Source: an uncultured Muribaculaceae bacterium (GTDB lineage Bacteria; Bacteroidota; Bacteroidia; Bacteroidales; Muribaculaceae). From it: a stretch of 64,000 nt of DNA. Positions 27,827 through 36,799 of the stretch are shown here, in pieces. Within the stretch, counting starts at the first letter, position 1. Every line of letters begins with the position of its first letter. The translations under genes and the position numbers were made by a program. Under the pieces are notes generated by a model. It saw only the letters and a program-made list of their open reading frames with translations, searched no databases and had not been told where the DNA came from. The DNA lies in the NCBI GenBank assembly GCA_905233915.1, contig CAJOFM010000003.1:1-64000 (forward strand), read 5' to 3'.

Positions 27827-28717
27827 TCAGCTTTTAGCGTTATTATTGTTGGTCAATTGATAGACGGTGTCACTCACGCGCTGCATGAGCCAGCGGGGGG
27901 TGGAGGTGGCGCCGCAGATGCCGATGCGCTCTTTGCCCTCGAGCCATGAGGGGTCAATGTCGCCCTCGCCGCTGATGAGGTGGGAGTTGGGATTAGCGTC
28001 CTTGCACTCGGCGAACAGGATGCGACCGTTACTGCTCTTGGCCCCGCTGACGAACAGGATCAGCTCGTGTTGTGCGGCGAACTCGCGTATCTGCGGGATG
28101 CGGTTGGCCACCGAGCGGCAGATGGTGTCAAAACTGCGGAAGATGACACCCAGTTGCACGCGCCGTTTGATTTCCTCGACGATGTGCTGGAATTCCTGCA
28201 CGCTCTTGGTGGTCTGGGAGTAGAGGTAGATGTCGCGCGAGTAATCGATTTTGTCGATTTCGCCGATGTTCTCGATGACGGTGGCTTGGCCTTGAGTCTG
28301 ACCTACAAGGCCCAGCACCTCGGCATGGCCACGCTTGCCGTAGATGACAATCTGTGGTGCGGGTTTGCCAGCTTCGCTGCCATTGAAGGTGGTGTTGATG
28401 CGCTGCTGCAGCTTGAGGACTACCGGGCAGGTGGCGTCAATGATGTCGATGCGGTTGCGGCGGGCGGTCTCGTAGGTTTCGGGTGGTTCGCCATGGGCGC
28501 GCAGCAGTACCTTGACGTCATGCAACTGTTCCAACTGCTCATGGGTGATGGTTTCCAGTCCACGGCTGGCCAGGCGGTCCACTTCGGCGGTATTGTGCAC
28601 AATGTCACCCAGGCAATACAGATGCCCGGTCTCATTAAGCTCTTCTTCGGCTTTGCGGATGGCAGTCGTCACCCCAAAACAGAACCCTGATCCCTTATCG
28701 ATCTCAATAATTGCCAC
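27827..28717 (-). CDS. ispH: 4-hydroxy-3-methylbut-2-enyl diphosphate reductase
   Basis: IspH makes isopentenyl and dimethylallyl diphosphate in the last step of the MEP pathway, using a [4Fe-4S] cluster. Cluster cysteines are seen in SGFCFGVTTAI (Cys13), DATCPVV and FDTICRSVANR. At 296 residues the length is normal. It follows cmk by 22 bases in the same direction. Its product feeds the polyprenyl synthase encoded at 30593-31558. Confidence 0.95.
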   Translation of the reverse strand: MAIIEIDKGSGFCFGVTTAIRKAEEELNETGHLYCLGDIVHNTAEVDRLASRGLETITHEQLEQLHDVKVLLRAHGEPPETYETARRNRIDIIDATCPVVLKLQQRINTTFNGSEAGKPAPQIVIYGKRGHAEVLGLVGQTQGQATVIENIGEIDKIDYSRDIYLYSQTTKSVQEFQHIVEEIKRRVQLGVIFRSFDTICRSVANRIPQIREFAAQHELILFVSGAKSSNGRILFAECKDANPNSHLISGEGDIDPSWLEGKERIGICGATSTPRWLMQRVSDTVYQLTNNNNAKS

Positions 28718-28739
28718 TGGTAGTCGTCAGCAATATCTT

Positions 28740-29441
28740 TTAGATGGTAGCTCTCTCAAGGTAGAGGCGATACAGCCACTCGTTCTGTTCCTCGATGGTC
28801 ATATTGGAGTTGTCGAGCACCATGGCGTCGTCGGCCTGGCGCAGCGGGCTCTCTTTGCGCGTGCTGTCGATGCGGTCGCGCTCATTGACGTTGGCAAGCA
28901 CTTCCTCAAATGTCGTTGTGGTGTCACCCTTGCCGCGCAGCTCGTCAAAACGGCGTTGGGCCCTGACCTCGGCACTAGCGGTGGCAAATACCTTCATCTC
29001 GGCGTCGGGGAATACCACCGTGCCGATGTCGCGGCCATCCATCACCAGACCCTTGTCCTTGCCCATGGCCTGCTGTTGGCGTACCATTGCCTTGCGCACA
29101 AAACCGATGGCGGCGATGATGCTCACCACGTTGCTCACGCGCATCGAGCGGATGTAGCGTTCCACGTTGCGGCCGTTGAGCACAGTCACACTCTTGCCCT
29201 CCTTGGTCGGACGGAACGTGATGGCGATGTCGCCACGCTTCAGATGCTCCTTCAGCGCCTTCTCGTCAACCTTCTCGCCCTTGATGAGTTTGTTGCGTAG
29301 CGCATACAGTGTCACGGCCCTGTACATCGCGCCAGTGTCCACATAGGCATAGCCAATACGCTTTGCCAGCGCTTTGGCCATCGTGCTTTTTCCCGTTGAC
29401 GAGTGACCGTCAATGGCAATAGTAATCTTCTTCAATCCCAT
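28740..29441 (-). CDS. cmk: Cytidylate kinase
   Basis: Cmk phosphorylates CMP and dCMP with ATP. The protein begins [47 protein letters not shown], the P-loop and CMP-binding segment, and has [14 protein letters not shown] and [11 protein letters not shown] later. The ATG at 29441 is preferred to the upstream TTG because a GGAG Shine-Dalgarno sits directly before it. It is co-transcribed with ispH. A TACTTTTG -7 box lies at 29479-29472. Confidence 0.95.
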   Translation of the reverse strand: MGLKKITIAIDGHSSTGKSTMAKALAKRIGYAYVDTGAMYRAVTLYALRNKLIKGEKVDEKALKEHLKRGDIAITFRPTKEGKSVTVLNGRNVERYIRSMRVSNVVSIIAAIGFVRKAMVRQQQAMGKDKGLVMDGRDIGTVVFPDAEMKVFATASAEVRAQRRFDELRGKGDTTTTFEEVLANVNERDRIDSTRKESPLRQADDAMVLDNSNMTIEEQNEWLYRLYLERATI

Positions 29442-29559
29442 TGTCTCCAATTAATGTTGAGTATTTGGGGACAAAAGTAATGAAAAAAAACGACACTTGA
29501 GATAAACCAATACTGTATGTTGGAGTTTTTTTGTACTTTTGCGGAAAACAACAATCAAG

Positions 29560-29874
29560 ATGAAACAACTGTGCTGCTGGATTGTGGTGTTAGCTGTGTT
29601 GCTGGGTGGTTGCGGCGAGAAGAAATCGCCGCTGGATGCCGAGGCACGCGATAGTGGAATGAGGTCGGCTGCTGCGCTTGTGGCAATCGACCACACCGAC
29701 ACGATGTCGATGGAACGTGCGGTAATGGATGCCAAGGCCAAGCAGAGCGTGTATGTTCTGAAACGCGACTCGGCGGCAGTGCGCGCCTTTGACGAGGCGT
29801 TCCGTTCCTACCTCAAGGAAAAGGACCGCCCGCTGTACAACTCGATTTTCCCTGAAGAAAACAAGAAACGATGA
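29560..29874 (+). CDS. Small lipoprotein of unknown function
   Basis: The signal CWIVVLAVLLGGC ends in a lipobox, and about 85 charged, mostly helical residues follow (SMERAVMDAKAKQSVYVLKRDSAAVRAFDEAFRSYLKEKD). I do not recognise the family. Its stop overlaps the start of the next lipoprotein gene (ATGA), so the two are made together. A TACTTTTG -7 box lies at 29534-29541. Confidence 0.8.
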   Translation: MKQLCCWIVVLAVLLGGCGEKKSPLDAEARDSGMRSAAALVAIDHTDTMSMERAVMDAKAKQSVYVLKRDSAAVRAFDEAFRSYLKEKDRPLYNSIFPEENKKR

Positions 29875-30524
29875 AGCGTTTACCATTCATATTCATTGCC
29901 CTGGTCTTGCTGATGACCGCCTGTGGTGACGGTGGCAAGCGGGGGGCGGCGGCAGGAAAAGAGTTCCTTGCCGTGTGGGGCGATACGGCCGCAATGCATC
30001 AGGTGGTGCAACGCTTTGATGCGTTGCGCAGCGACAGCCTGCGTTGGCCTTGGGAGGTCAAGGCTGCCAATAGGGCTTTTGCTGAACCGTTGCTCGCCGA
30101 TGGGCGAGACTCGCTCCTGCAAGCGGCCCACGTGATCGTGTTGTCACCCACCGAACTAGCCCAACTCAAGGTGCCGCCCATGATGGACCTGTTGCGCCTG
30201 CGCCAGTTCGATACCGACTCGGCCGCCGATTATCTGGCTCTCATACATTGGCTTTGCGATGTGGTGGGTCACGATGGCCACATCCAAGTGTTTGACAGCA
30301 CGATGGAGGCTCTTGTTGCCGGCTACTCTTTACATGAGCAGATGTGCGTGTATGTGCAGTCGTCACGGCCGGCCGCACTGGGTTCCGCCCTCGCTGCAGA
30401 CGCCAACCAGCCTGATGCCGATATGAATGACGTCAATGCACGCATCGAGGAGTTGCGCACCTTATACACTCCCGAGGAATTTAACACCTTTGAGGCTTCC
30501 TATAAGGCGGCTCTCAAGAAATAA
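29871..30524 (+). CDS. Lipoprotein of unknown function
   Basis: The signal PFIFIALVLLMTAC has a lipobox cysteine. The 200-residue mature part looks helical, with two Ser-Leu-Arg-Trp-like segments (DSLRWPWEVKAANRAF) and a C-terminal helix (IEELRTLYTPEEFNTFEASYKAAL). No family is recognised. It is translationally coupled to the smaller lipoprotein, so they may work as a pair at the outer or inner membrane. A 68-base gap separates it from the polyprenyl synthase gene. Confidence 0.8.
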   Translation: MKRLPFIFIALVLLMTACGDGGKRGAAAGKEFLAVWGDTAAMHQVVQRFDALRSDSLRWPWEVKAANRAFAEPLLADGRDSLLQAAHVIVLSPTELAQLKVPPMMDLLRLRQFDTDSAADYLALIHWLCDVVGHDGHIQVFDSTMEALVAGYSLHEQMCVYVQSSRPAALGSALAADANQPDADMNDVNARIEELRTLYTPEEFNTFEASYKAALKK

Positions 30525-30592
30525 CCAGTTGATGCGTTGCAGGGCATTGCTCTGTATAATAGATGATTACCAATTAAAGACTATCTAATAAT

Positions 30593-31558
30593 ATGAAACC
30601 TTTCCAAGAGTATCTTGACCTTGTCAATCAAGCGATTGCTGCCATCCCATATCCTGAGCAACCCAGTCAACTTTATGAGCCCATTGCCTATCACATGGCA
30701 CTGGGAGGCAAGCGCATACGTCCAGTGCTCGCGCTGATGGCATGCGACGCGATGGGTGGTGACCCCGCGGTTGCGATTGACGGTGCGGTGGGCATCGAGA
30801 TGTTCCACAATTTCACCTTGTTGCACGACGACGTGATGGACAACGCCGATGTGCGCCGCGGCAAGCCCACGGTGCATCGTCGCTGGAATGATAACACCGC
30901 TATCCTGAGCGGTGACACCATGTTGACTATCGCCACCCAGTACATTGCCCGCACGGGCAGTTGGCCGGTGATGGATTTGTTCAACAAGACCGCCATCGAG
31001 ATTTACGAGGGTCAGCAGTGGGATATGGACTACGAGAACCGCAACGATGTGACGGTCGATGAGTATATCAACATGATACGCCTCAAGACTTCGGTCCTCC
31101 TGGGTTGCGCCCTCAAGACAGGTGCCCTGATTGCCAATGCCGCCGATAAGGATGCCGACCTGCTCTATGAGGCTGGTGTGAACATGGGTCTGGCTTTCCA
31201 GCTGATGGACGACATGCTTGACGTGTGGGGCGATCCCGAAACCTTCGGCAAGGAAATCGGCGGTGACATCATGAACAACAAAAAGACCTTCCTGCTCATC
31301 AATGCCATGTTGCTTGCCCAAGGAGATGATGCCGACGAACTGCGCCACTGGCTCAACGACCAGTATGCCACCCGCGAGAACAAGGTTCGTGGTGTGACAG
31401 CCCTGTATGAGCGCCTGGGCGTGCGTGACATGGCCCTTAAAGCCATTGCCCATTACAATGACCTAGCCATCGCTGCCTTCAACCAAGTGAAAATGAGCGA
31501 TGACGACAAGCAAACTTTTGTCCAACTCGCAAATAAACTAGCCGGTCGCCAATTTTAA
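30593..31558 (+). CDS. Polyprenyl diphosphate synthase
   Basis: A trans-isoprenyl diphosphate synthase of 321 residues. The first aspartate-rich motif is DDVMD (Asp79, Asp80, Asp83) followed by RRGKPTVH, and the second is DDMLD (206-210). The GGKRIRPVL block binds isopentenyl diphosphate. Chain length cannot be given safely; farnesyl or geranylgeranyl length is likely from the aromatic residue region IEMFHNFTLLHDD. It uses the product of IspH and may supply the side chain for menaquinone. Confidence 0.92.
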   Translation: MKPFQEYLDLVNQAIAAIPYPEQPSQLYEPIAYHMALGGKRIRPVLALMACDAMGGDPAVAIDGAVGIEMFHNFTLLHDDVMDNADVRRGKPTVHRRWNDNTAILSGDTMLTIATQYIARTGSWPVMDLFNKTAIEIYEGQQWDMDYENRNDVTVDEYINMIRLKTSVLLGCALKTGALIANAADKDADLLYEAGVNMGLAFQLMDDMLDVWGDPETFGKEIGGDIMNNKKTFLLINAMLLAQGDDADELRHWLNDQYATRENKVRGVTALYERLGVRDMALKAIAHYNDLAIAAFNQVKMSDDDKQTFVQLANKLAGRQF

Positions 31559-31560
31559 TT

Positions 31561-31971
31561 AGGAGTCAGGAGTTAGGAGTTAGAAGTTAAGATGGTCAGT
31601 GCTATAAGAGATAAAAGCAAACTCTTCGCTATCAGAATAGTGAAGTTATATCGCTATTTGTGTAGTGAAAAAAAAGAATATATTCTCTCAAAACAATTGC
31701 TGCGCAGTGGAACGAGTATTGGTGCCAACGTAGTTGAAGCACAAGCTGCGGTAAGTAAAAAGGATTTCTTGGCCAAAATGTATATTTCATTTAAAGAATG
31801 TAATGAAACTGAGTATTGGCTTGAATTACTGCACGATACAGATTATCTCACTGACGATCAGTTCGTGTCAATTTGCCAAGACAACCTTGAATTGAAAAAG
31901 CTACTAAGTAGTATCACTTACACTACATCTCAAAATCTTAATAACTTCTAACTCCTAACTCCTAACTATTA
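31561..31971. repeat. Inverted 7-bp repeat arrays framing the four-helix-bundle gene
   Basis: Upstream (about 31561-31589) four heptamers run GGAGTCA, GGAGTTA, GGAGTTA, GAAGTTA. Downstream (about 31945-31969) the exact reverse complement appears: TAACTTC, TAACTCC, TAACTCC, TAACTAT. At least 20 bases match perfectly in inverted orientation. The gene's last codons and stop are part of the downstream array. Confidence 0.85.
31592..31951 (+). CDS. Four-helix-bundle protein (S23/23S rRNA IVP type)
   Basis: The 119-residue sequence has the family blocks FAIRIVKLYRYL, LSKQLLRSGTSIGANVVEAQAAVSKKDFLAKMYISFKECNETEYWLELL. These small helical proteins were first found inside 23S rRNA intervening sequences and resemble the Avd factor of diversity-generating retroelements; their function in free-standing form is unknown. 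The gene is AT-rich compared with its neighbours and is framed by inverted repeats, so it looks like an inserted unit between the polyprenyl synthase and tatD genes. Confidence 0.9.
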   Translation: MVSAIRDKSKLFAIRIVKLYRYLCSEKKEYILSKQLLRSGTSIGANVVEAQAAVSKKDFLAKMYISFKECNETEYWLELLHDTDYLTDDQFVSICQDNLELKKLLSSITYTTSQNLNNF

Positions 31972-31974
31972 ACA

Positions 31975-32745
31975 ATGATTGACAGTCATTCACATATTTA
32001 TTGTGACGCGTTCGATGAGGACCGCGATGAGGTTGTTGCACGTGCTCGTGAGGCTGGTGTGCGTCACATCATTCTGCCTAACGAGAATTTGGAGAGCATT
32101 CCGCGTTTGGCCGCCATGCGTGAGCAATACCCCGACTACATCTCGATGGCACTGGGGCTTCACCCCGAGGATGTGCATGGCGACTACCTTGATGTGTTGG
32201 GCAAGATGCGACCCATGCTCGACCAGTATCCTGTTATGGCGATAGGGGAGATAGGCATTGACCTGTATTGGGACAAGACCTGGCGCGAACAACAGCACCG
32301 TGCGCTCGATATCCAGTTGCACTGGTGTCATGAGTTGGGCGTGCCTTTCATTATGCATTGCCGTGAGGCGCTTGACGATATTCTCGATGTCATAGACCAC
32401 CTGGACTGCCCAGTGCCGCAGGGCGTGTTCCATTGTTTTGCCGAGACGCCGGCCGACGTTGAACGCGTCCGCAAGCGGGGCGATTTCTACTTCGGCGTGA
32501 ACGGGGTGGTCACTTTCAAGAAGAGCACCGTGCCCCAACTGCTGCCCGTTATCGGCTTGGACCGTCTGTTGCTGGAAACCGATGCCCCCTATCTGACGCC
32601 TGTACCTCATCGTGGCAAGCGCAACGAGAGTGCCTACATCCCCCACATCAACGACTTCATCGCCAATTACTTGGGTGTCACCCCCGAGGAAGTAAGCGCT
32701 GCCACCGACCGCAACGCTGCCACCCTCTTCAACCTCCCCATCTAA
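31975..32745 (+). CDS. tatD: TatD family metal-dependent hydrolase
   Basis: Metal ligands are seen in DSHSHIY (His5, His7), GEIGIDLYWD (Glu), MHCREA (His), VFHCF (His) and ETDAPYLTP (Asp). TatD enzymes are 3'-5' DNA exonucleases with DNA-repair or D-Tyr-tRNA-like hydrolase activity proposed. At 256 residues the length is normal. A strong hairpin follows the stop. Confidence 0.94.
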   Translation: MIDSHSHIYCDAFDEDRDEVVARAREAGVRHIILPNENLESIPRLAAMREQYPDYISMALGLHPEDVHGDYLDVLGKMRPMLDQYPVMAIGEIGIDLYWDKTWREQQHRALDIQLHWCHELGVPFIMHCREALDDILDVIDHLDCPVPQGVFHCFAETPADVERVRKRGDFYFGVNGVVTFKKSTVPQLLPVIGLDRLLLETDAPYLTPVPHRGKRNESAYIPHINDFIANYLGVTPEEVSAATDRNAATLFNLPI

Positions 32746-32778
32746 AGATACTATAGGAGCTATAACTACTATAAAAGT

Positions 32779-32812
32779 AGCCCGCGACGATGATGCCGCG
32801 GGCTCTCTTTTA
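32779..32812. terminator. Bidirectional terminator between tatD and the M13 peptidase gene
   Basis: AGCCCGCG pairs perfectly with CGCGGGCT across a ten-base loop. On the plus strand CTCTTTTAT follows; on the minus strand ACTTTTAT follows. It separates two converging genes. Confidence 0.85.
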
Positions 32813-32828
32813 TGCTATTGATGGTAAA

Positions 32829-34853
32829 TTACCAGATGATAGCGCGGTCGGCGGGATCGAGCCACATCTTGTCACCAGCCTTGATGCCAAATGCGTCAAA
32901 GAAGGTGTCGATGTTCCTCAGCGTGGCGTTCACGCGGTAGCGGCCGATGGAGTGGGGATCACTCTTGGTCTGCTGGAAGATGGCCTCCTCGGTCATGTTG
33001 CCGGCCCAGATGCGGCCATAGCTCAGATAGAAGCGCTGAGCGGGAGTGAAACCGTCAATCTCCTTGCCCTCGCGGAACTGCTGTGTGGTGCGGAAAGCGT
33101 CATAGGCGATGCGCAGACCACCCTGGTCGGCGATGTTCTCACCCAGGGTCAGGTGGCCGTTGGCATGCTGGTCCTTAACCACAACAATCTCGTCGAACTG
33201 GGCAGCGAGCTTCTCGGCAGCCTCTTGGAACTGCTTGCTGTCCTCCTCGGTCCACCAGTCGGTCATGTTGCCGTACTGGTCGAACATGCGGCCCTGGTCG
33301 TCGAAGCCGTGGGTCATCTCGTGGCCGATAACCACACCGATAGCACCAAAGTTGGTGGCATCGTCAGCGTCCACATCAAAGAAAGGCGGTTGCAGGATAG
33401 CTGCAGGGAAGCAAATCTCGTTGGTGGTGGGGTTGTAGTAGGCGTTCACCGTCTGCGGTGTCATGCCCCATTCGTCCTTGTCAACGGGCTTGCCCATCTT
33501 GTCCAGGTTGCGGCGGGTCTCATACAGGCTGGCGGCCTTGATGTTGTCATACATGCTCTTGCTGGGGTCAACCTGCAAGCCGCTGTAGTCACGCCACTTG
33601 TCGGGATAACCGATCTTGACGGTGAAGGCGTTGAGCTTCACCAGGGCGTTGATCTTTGTCTGCTCGCTCATCCAGGTCAGGCCGGCAATGTGTGCCGCCA
33701 GCGATTTGCGCAGTTCGCCGATAAGCTTCATCATCTTCTCCTTGCTGCCATGAGCAAAGTACTTGTTGACGTAGATTTCACCCACAGCTTCACCCAGCAA
33801 TCCGTTGGGCAGACCCAGCGCGCGTTTCCAGCGGGGCTTGCGCTCCTTCTGTCCGCTCAGCATGCGGCCATAGAAGTCAAATGCTGCCTCGCCGAAGTCG
33901 TCGCTCAGGTAATTGGCGGCACTGCGGATGACCAGACCGGACATGTAGTCACGCATCTGCTGCTCGTTGAGCTTGGTCATCAGGTCGTTGGCTACGGCCA
34001 TCACCTTGGGCTGCGTCAGGATAACCCATTCCACAGTTGGAGTGCCCATCAGGTTGAAGTACTCCTTCCAGTTGATGGCGGGATAGTCGGCCTGCAGCTG
34101 GTCCAGGGTGCGGATGTTGTAGAGCTTGTTGTAGTCGCGTGCCTCGGCGCGGTCCATCTTGGCCTGGGCAAACTTGTACTCGATGTCATAGATGGTCTTG
34201 CAGGCACGGTTTGCCTCTTTCTTGCTGTAGCCGGCGAGCATGAACATCTTTACCAGGTAGTCCTTATAGGCCTGCTGGATCTTCTTGCTGTCGGCGTCGG
34301 TGTTCAGGTAGTAGTCCCTGTCAGGCAGGCCACTGGTACCGGCCTCGAGCCACATCACGTTCATGTCACTGTTCTTGAGGTCGGTTTCAACGCCGATGCC
34401 GAAGAACGGGTTGCTCAGCGTCAGGTGCTGGTCGGCAATGAACTTTGTCAGGTCTTTCTTCTTGAAAGTCTTGATTTTGGCAAGGTCACCCATCAGGGGC
34501 TGTGCGCCTTCGCGATTCAGGCGGTCACTGTCCATTGCCATCTTGTACAGGTCGGCAACTTTCTGGTCAACGGTGCCAAACTTGTGCTCAGTCTTGCCGA
34601 GTTCCAAGAACATGTCGCGCAGACGGTTCTCGTTCTCCTCGGCCAGTACGTTAAACGTACCGTAGGAAGCATACTCGGGATGCTTGCTCAGCGGATTGGC
34701 CTTCATCCAGCCACCACCTGCATACTCATAGAAATCCTCACCCGGCTTAACGCTCAGGTCCATGTCGGCACGGTTCACGCCGTGCGTCACTTGTGCCTGT
34801 ACACCAGGCACGGCAGCCATCATAATGGCCATAGCTAATAACATTTTTTTCAT
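32829..34853 (-). CDS. pepO: M13 family zinc metallopeptidase (PepO/neprilysin type)
   Basis: A signal peptide (KKMLLAMAIMMAAVPGVQAQ) precedes a 650-residue neprilysin-like enzyme. The zinc motif is VVIGHEMTHGFDDQG (HExxH near residue 510) with the third ligand in GENIADQGGLRIAYDAF, and the substrate-binding NAYYNPTTNEICFPAAILQPPFF is intact. It should cleave peptides in the periplasm. It is transcribed alone; a TACTTTTG -7 box lies at 34906-34899. Confidence 0.95.
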   Translation of the reverse strand: MKKMLLAMAIMMAAVPGVQAQVTHGVNRADMDLSVKPGEDFYEYAGGGWMKANPLSKHPEYASYGTFNVLAEENENRLRDMFLELGKTEHKFGTVDQKVADLYKMAMDSDRLNREGAQPLMGDLAKIKTFKKKDLTKFIADQHLTLSNPFFGIGVETDLKNSDMNVMWLEAGTSGLPDRDYYLNTDADSKKIQQAYKDYLVKMFMLAGYSKKEANRACKTIYDIEYKFAQAKMDRAEARDYNKLYNIRTLDQLQADYPAINWKEYFNLMGTPTVEWVILTQPKVMAVANDLMTKLNEQQMRDYMSGLVIRSAANYLSDDFGEAAFDFYGRMLSGQKERKPRWKRALGLPNGLLGEAVGEIYVNKYFAHGSKEKMMKLIGELRKSLAAHIAGLTWMSEQTKINALVKLNAFTVKIGYPDKWRDYSGLQVDPSKSMYDNIKAASLYETRRNLDKMGKPVDKDEWGMTPQTVNAYYNPTTNEICFPAAILQPPFFDVDADDATNFGAIGVVIGHEMTHGFDDQGRMFDQYGNMTDWWTEEDSKQFQEAAEKLAAQFDEIVVVKDQHANGHLTLGENIADQGGLRIAYDAFRTTQQFREGKEIDGFTPAQRFYLSYGRIWAGNMTEEAIFQQTKSDPHSIGRYRVNATLRNIDTFFDAFGIKAGDKMWLDPADRAIIW

Positions 34854-34960
34854 TATAAAATAAACTATAGTTTAGGTTTTATGTCAATTTTAACCCCGCA
34901 AAAGTAATAATAATTCTTCAATCCTTCTATGAAAACCATAGAATCTAGGGCTTCTATAGG

Positions 34961-36538
34961 CTAGAAGGGGGAGCCTTTGTCTTCCGGGCCTTGCAGGAAG
35001 TCTACGTTGGGGGGTGGGGGAGTGAAGCCGTCAGCCACGGGCGAGGCTCCGCCAGCGGCCTCGGGGCCGGCATTCATCTTGGACTCGTAGGTGGTTTCGC
35101 CGCCAACGAGGTCTTGTTCACCCTGGTTCTCGAAACGTGCATACTTGCTCACAAAGTGCAGGTTGATGGTTTCGGTGGCACCGCTACGGTGCTTGGCAAC
35201 GATGAACTCGGCCAGTCCACGGATGTTGTTGCCCTCAGCGTCCTCACTGGAACGGGTGTAGTACTCGGGACGGTGAATGAAGCAAACGATGTCGGCATCC
35301 TGCTCGATGGCGCCCGACTCACGCAAGTCGCTCAGCTGCGGGCGCTTGCCCAACTTGTCGTCGGCAGCACGGGTCTCAACACTGCGGTTGAGCTGCGACA
35401 GGGCGATGATGGGGATATCGAGCTCCTTGGCCAGTTGCTTGAGGTTACGGGAGATGGTGCTCACCTCTTGCTCACGGCTGCCAAACTTCATGCCTGTGGC
35501 ATTCATCAGCTGCAGGTAATCGATGATGATGATTCTCACGCCATGTTCGCGCACGAGGCGGCGGGCCTTGGTCCTCAACTCAAAGATGGAGAGCGACGGC
35601 GTGTCGTCGATATACAGCGGTGCGGTGCTCAGACTGCGTGTGCGGGTCATCAGGTTTTCCCACTCGGGTTGGGTCAGTTGGCCGCTCTTGATTTTTTCAC
35701 CCTCGAGTGAGCACACGTTGCTGATCAAGCGGTTCACCAGCTGCAGGCTTGACATCTCAAGCGAGAACACGGCGACGGGATAGTTGTAGTCAACTGCCAT
35801 ATTCTTGGCCATCGACAGGACAAAAGCCGTCTTACCCATGGCGGGACGGGCGGCGATAATGATGAGGTCACTGTTCTGCCAACCGCTGGTCAGGCGGTCC
35901 AGCTTGTGGTAACCCGATTCCAGACCACTGAGTCCCTCAGGGCGGTTTGCGGCCCACTCAATCTTCTTGATGGCTTCCGAGACGGCGTTCTCGATGGGGA
36001 TAACGTCGCGTTTGAGGGTGTTCTTGGAGATTTCAAACAACTTGCCTTCGGCTTCCTGCATCAGGTCATACACATCGATGGACTCGTCAAAGGCCAACTG
36101 CTGCACCTGGCTGCTGTAGCTGATGAGTTCGCGGGCCAGGTATTTCTGCGCCACGATGCGCGCATGGAACTCGACGTTGGCGGCACTCGACACGAGGCCC
36201 GTCAGTTCGCTGATGCGGATGGCACCTCCCACTTCATCCAGCGCCTTGTTGGTGCGCAATTGGTCGGTCACGGTGAGCATGTCAATGGGCTTGCCGTTGG
36301 CGGCAAGAGTCTGGATGGCCTCATAAATCTTCTGGTTGGCGGGGTTGTAAAAAGCCTCGGGCTTGAGGATTTCACACACGGTATTGTATGCGTCCCTCTC
36401 GAGCATCAACGCTCCCAGCACGGCATCCTCGAGTGAGGTGTCTTGGGGTGGCAGTTTGCCGAATTCGCCTATGATTTCGGGTTCATGCGTCGGGCGCGTG
36501 CGGCGTCGCGCCTGTTTTCCGGTTTCAAATTCTTCCAT
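34961..36538 (-). CDS. dnaB: Replicative DNA helicase DnaB
   Basis: DnaB unwinds the fork ahead of the replisome as a hexamer. The N-terminal domain starts PPQDTSLEDAVLGALMLERDAY; the RecA-like C-terminal domain has Walker A ARPAMGKTAFVLSMA, VFSLEMSSLQLVNRL, IIIDYLQLM and LNRSVETRAADDKRP-like blocks. The last 55 residues are a Gly/Pro-rich tail. The 525-residue length is normal and there is no intein. A TAATTTTG -7 box lies at 36577-36570. Confidence 0.97.
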   Translation of the reverse strand: MEEFETGKQARRRTRPTHEPEIIGEFGKLPPQDTSLEDAVLGALMLERDAYNTVCEILKPEAFYNPANQKIYEAIQTLAANGKPIDMLTVTDQLRTNKALDEVGGAIRISELTGLVSSAANVEFHARIVAQKYLARELISYSSQVQQLAFDESIDVYDLMQEAEGKLFEISKNTLKRDVIPIENAVSEAIKKIEWAANRPEGLSGLESGYHKLDRLTSGWQNSDLIIIAARPAMGKTAFVLSMAKNMAVDYNYPVAVFSLEMSSLQLVNRLISNVCSLEGEKIKSGQLTQPEWENLMTRTRSLSTAPLYIDDTPSLSIFELRTKARRLVREHGVRIIIIDYLQLMNATGMKFGSREQEVSTISRNLKQLAKELDIPIIALSQLNRSVETRAADDKLGKRPQLSDLRESGAIEQDADIVCFIHRPEYYTRSSEDAEGNNIRGLAEFIVAKHRSGATETINLHFVSKYARFENQGEQDLVGGETTYESKMNAGPEAAGGASPVADGFTPPPPNVDFLQGPEDKGSPF

Positions 36539-36715
36539 TATTATATAGTCGTTATTTTATTCGTGAGGGCAAAATTACAATAAATGCTTGGAATAGCCCC
36601 ACATGTCACCTGGCCATTATCATCAAACTATTTACATGATGTTGACAAGATGACATGGTTTGACATGCGTTTACTCTTAAAAACCATAGGGAAACAAGGA
36701 AAAAATGGCATGAAA

Positions 36716-36730
36716 GTGTAAAAATTACAC
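36716..36730. promoter_or_regulatory. Operator site 1 (palindrome) upstream of the NrtR-type gene
   Basis: GTGTAAAAATTACAC is a perfect inverted repeat GTGTAA-N3-TTACAC. It ends five bases before the -33 box of the regulator's own promoter. Confidence 0.75.
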
Positions 36731-36735
36731 AAAAA

Positions 36736-36767
36736 TTTGGCGGTTTCAAAAATTGGCATTATTTTTG
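36736..36767 (+). promoter_or_regulatory. Promoter of the NrtR-type regulator gene
   Basis: TTTG at 36736-36739, 20 bases, then TATTTTTG at 36760-36767: an exact match to the Bacteroidetes promoter. The predicted start is near 36774, about 26 bases before the ATG. It lies between two operator-like sites. Confidence 0.8.
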
Positions 36768-36769
36768 CA

Positions 36770-36784
36770 GCGTAAAAAATACAC
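36770..36784. promoter_or_regulatory. Operator site 2, over the transcription start
   Basis: GCGTAAAAAATACAC differs from site 1 at two of 15 positions. It directly follows the -7 box, a position where a bound repressor would block initiation. Confidence 0.7.
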
Positions 36785-36799
36785 AAAGACTTTTTGGCG

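Noticed and set aside
32790-34838. 682-codon plus-strand frame opposite the M13 peptidase gene
   Set aside because: It is the antisense shadow of pepO, has a Leu/Val-rich composition without motifs, and the minus-strand frame has a signal peptide and an intact zinc motif.
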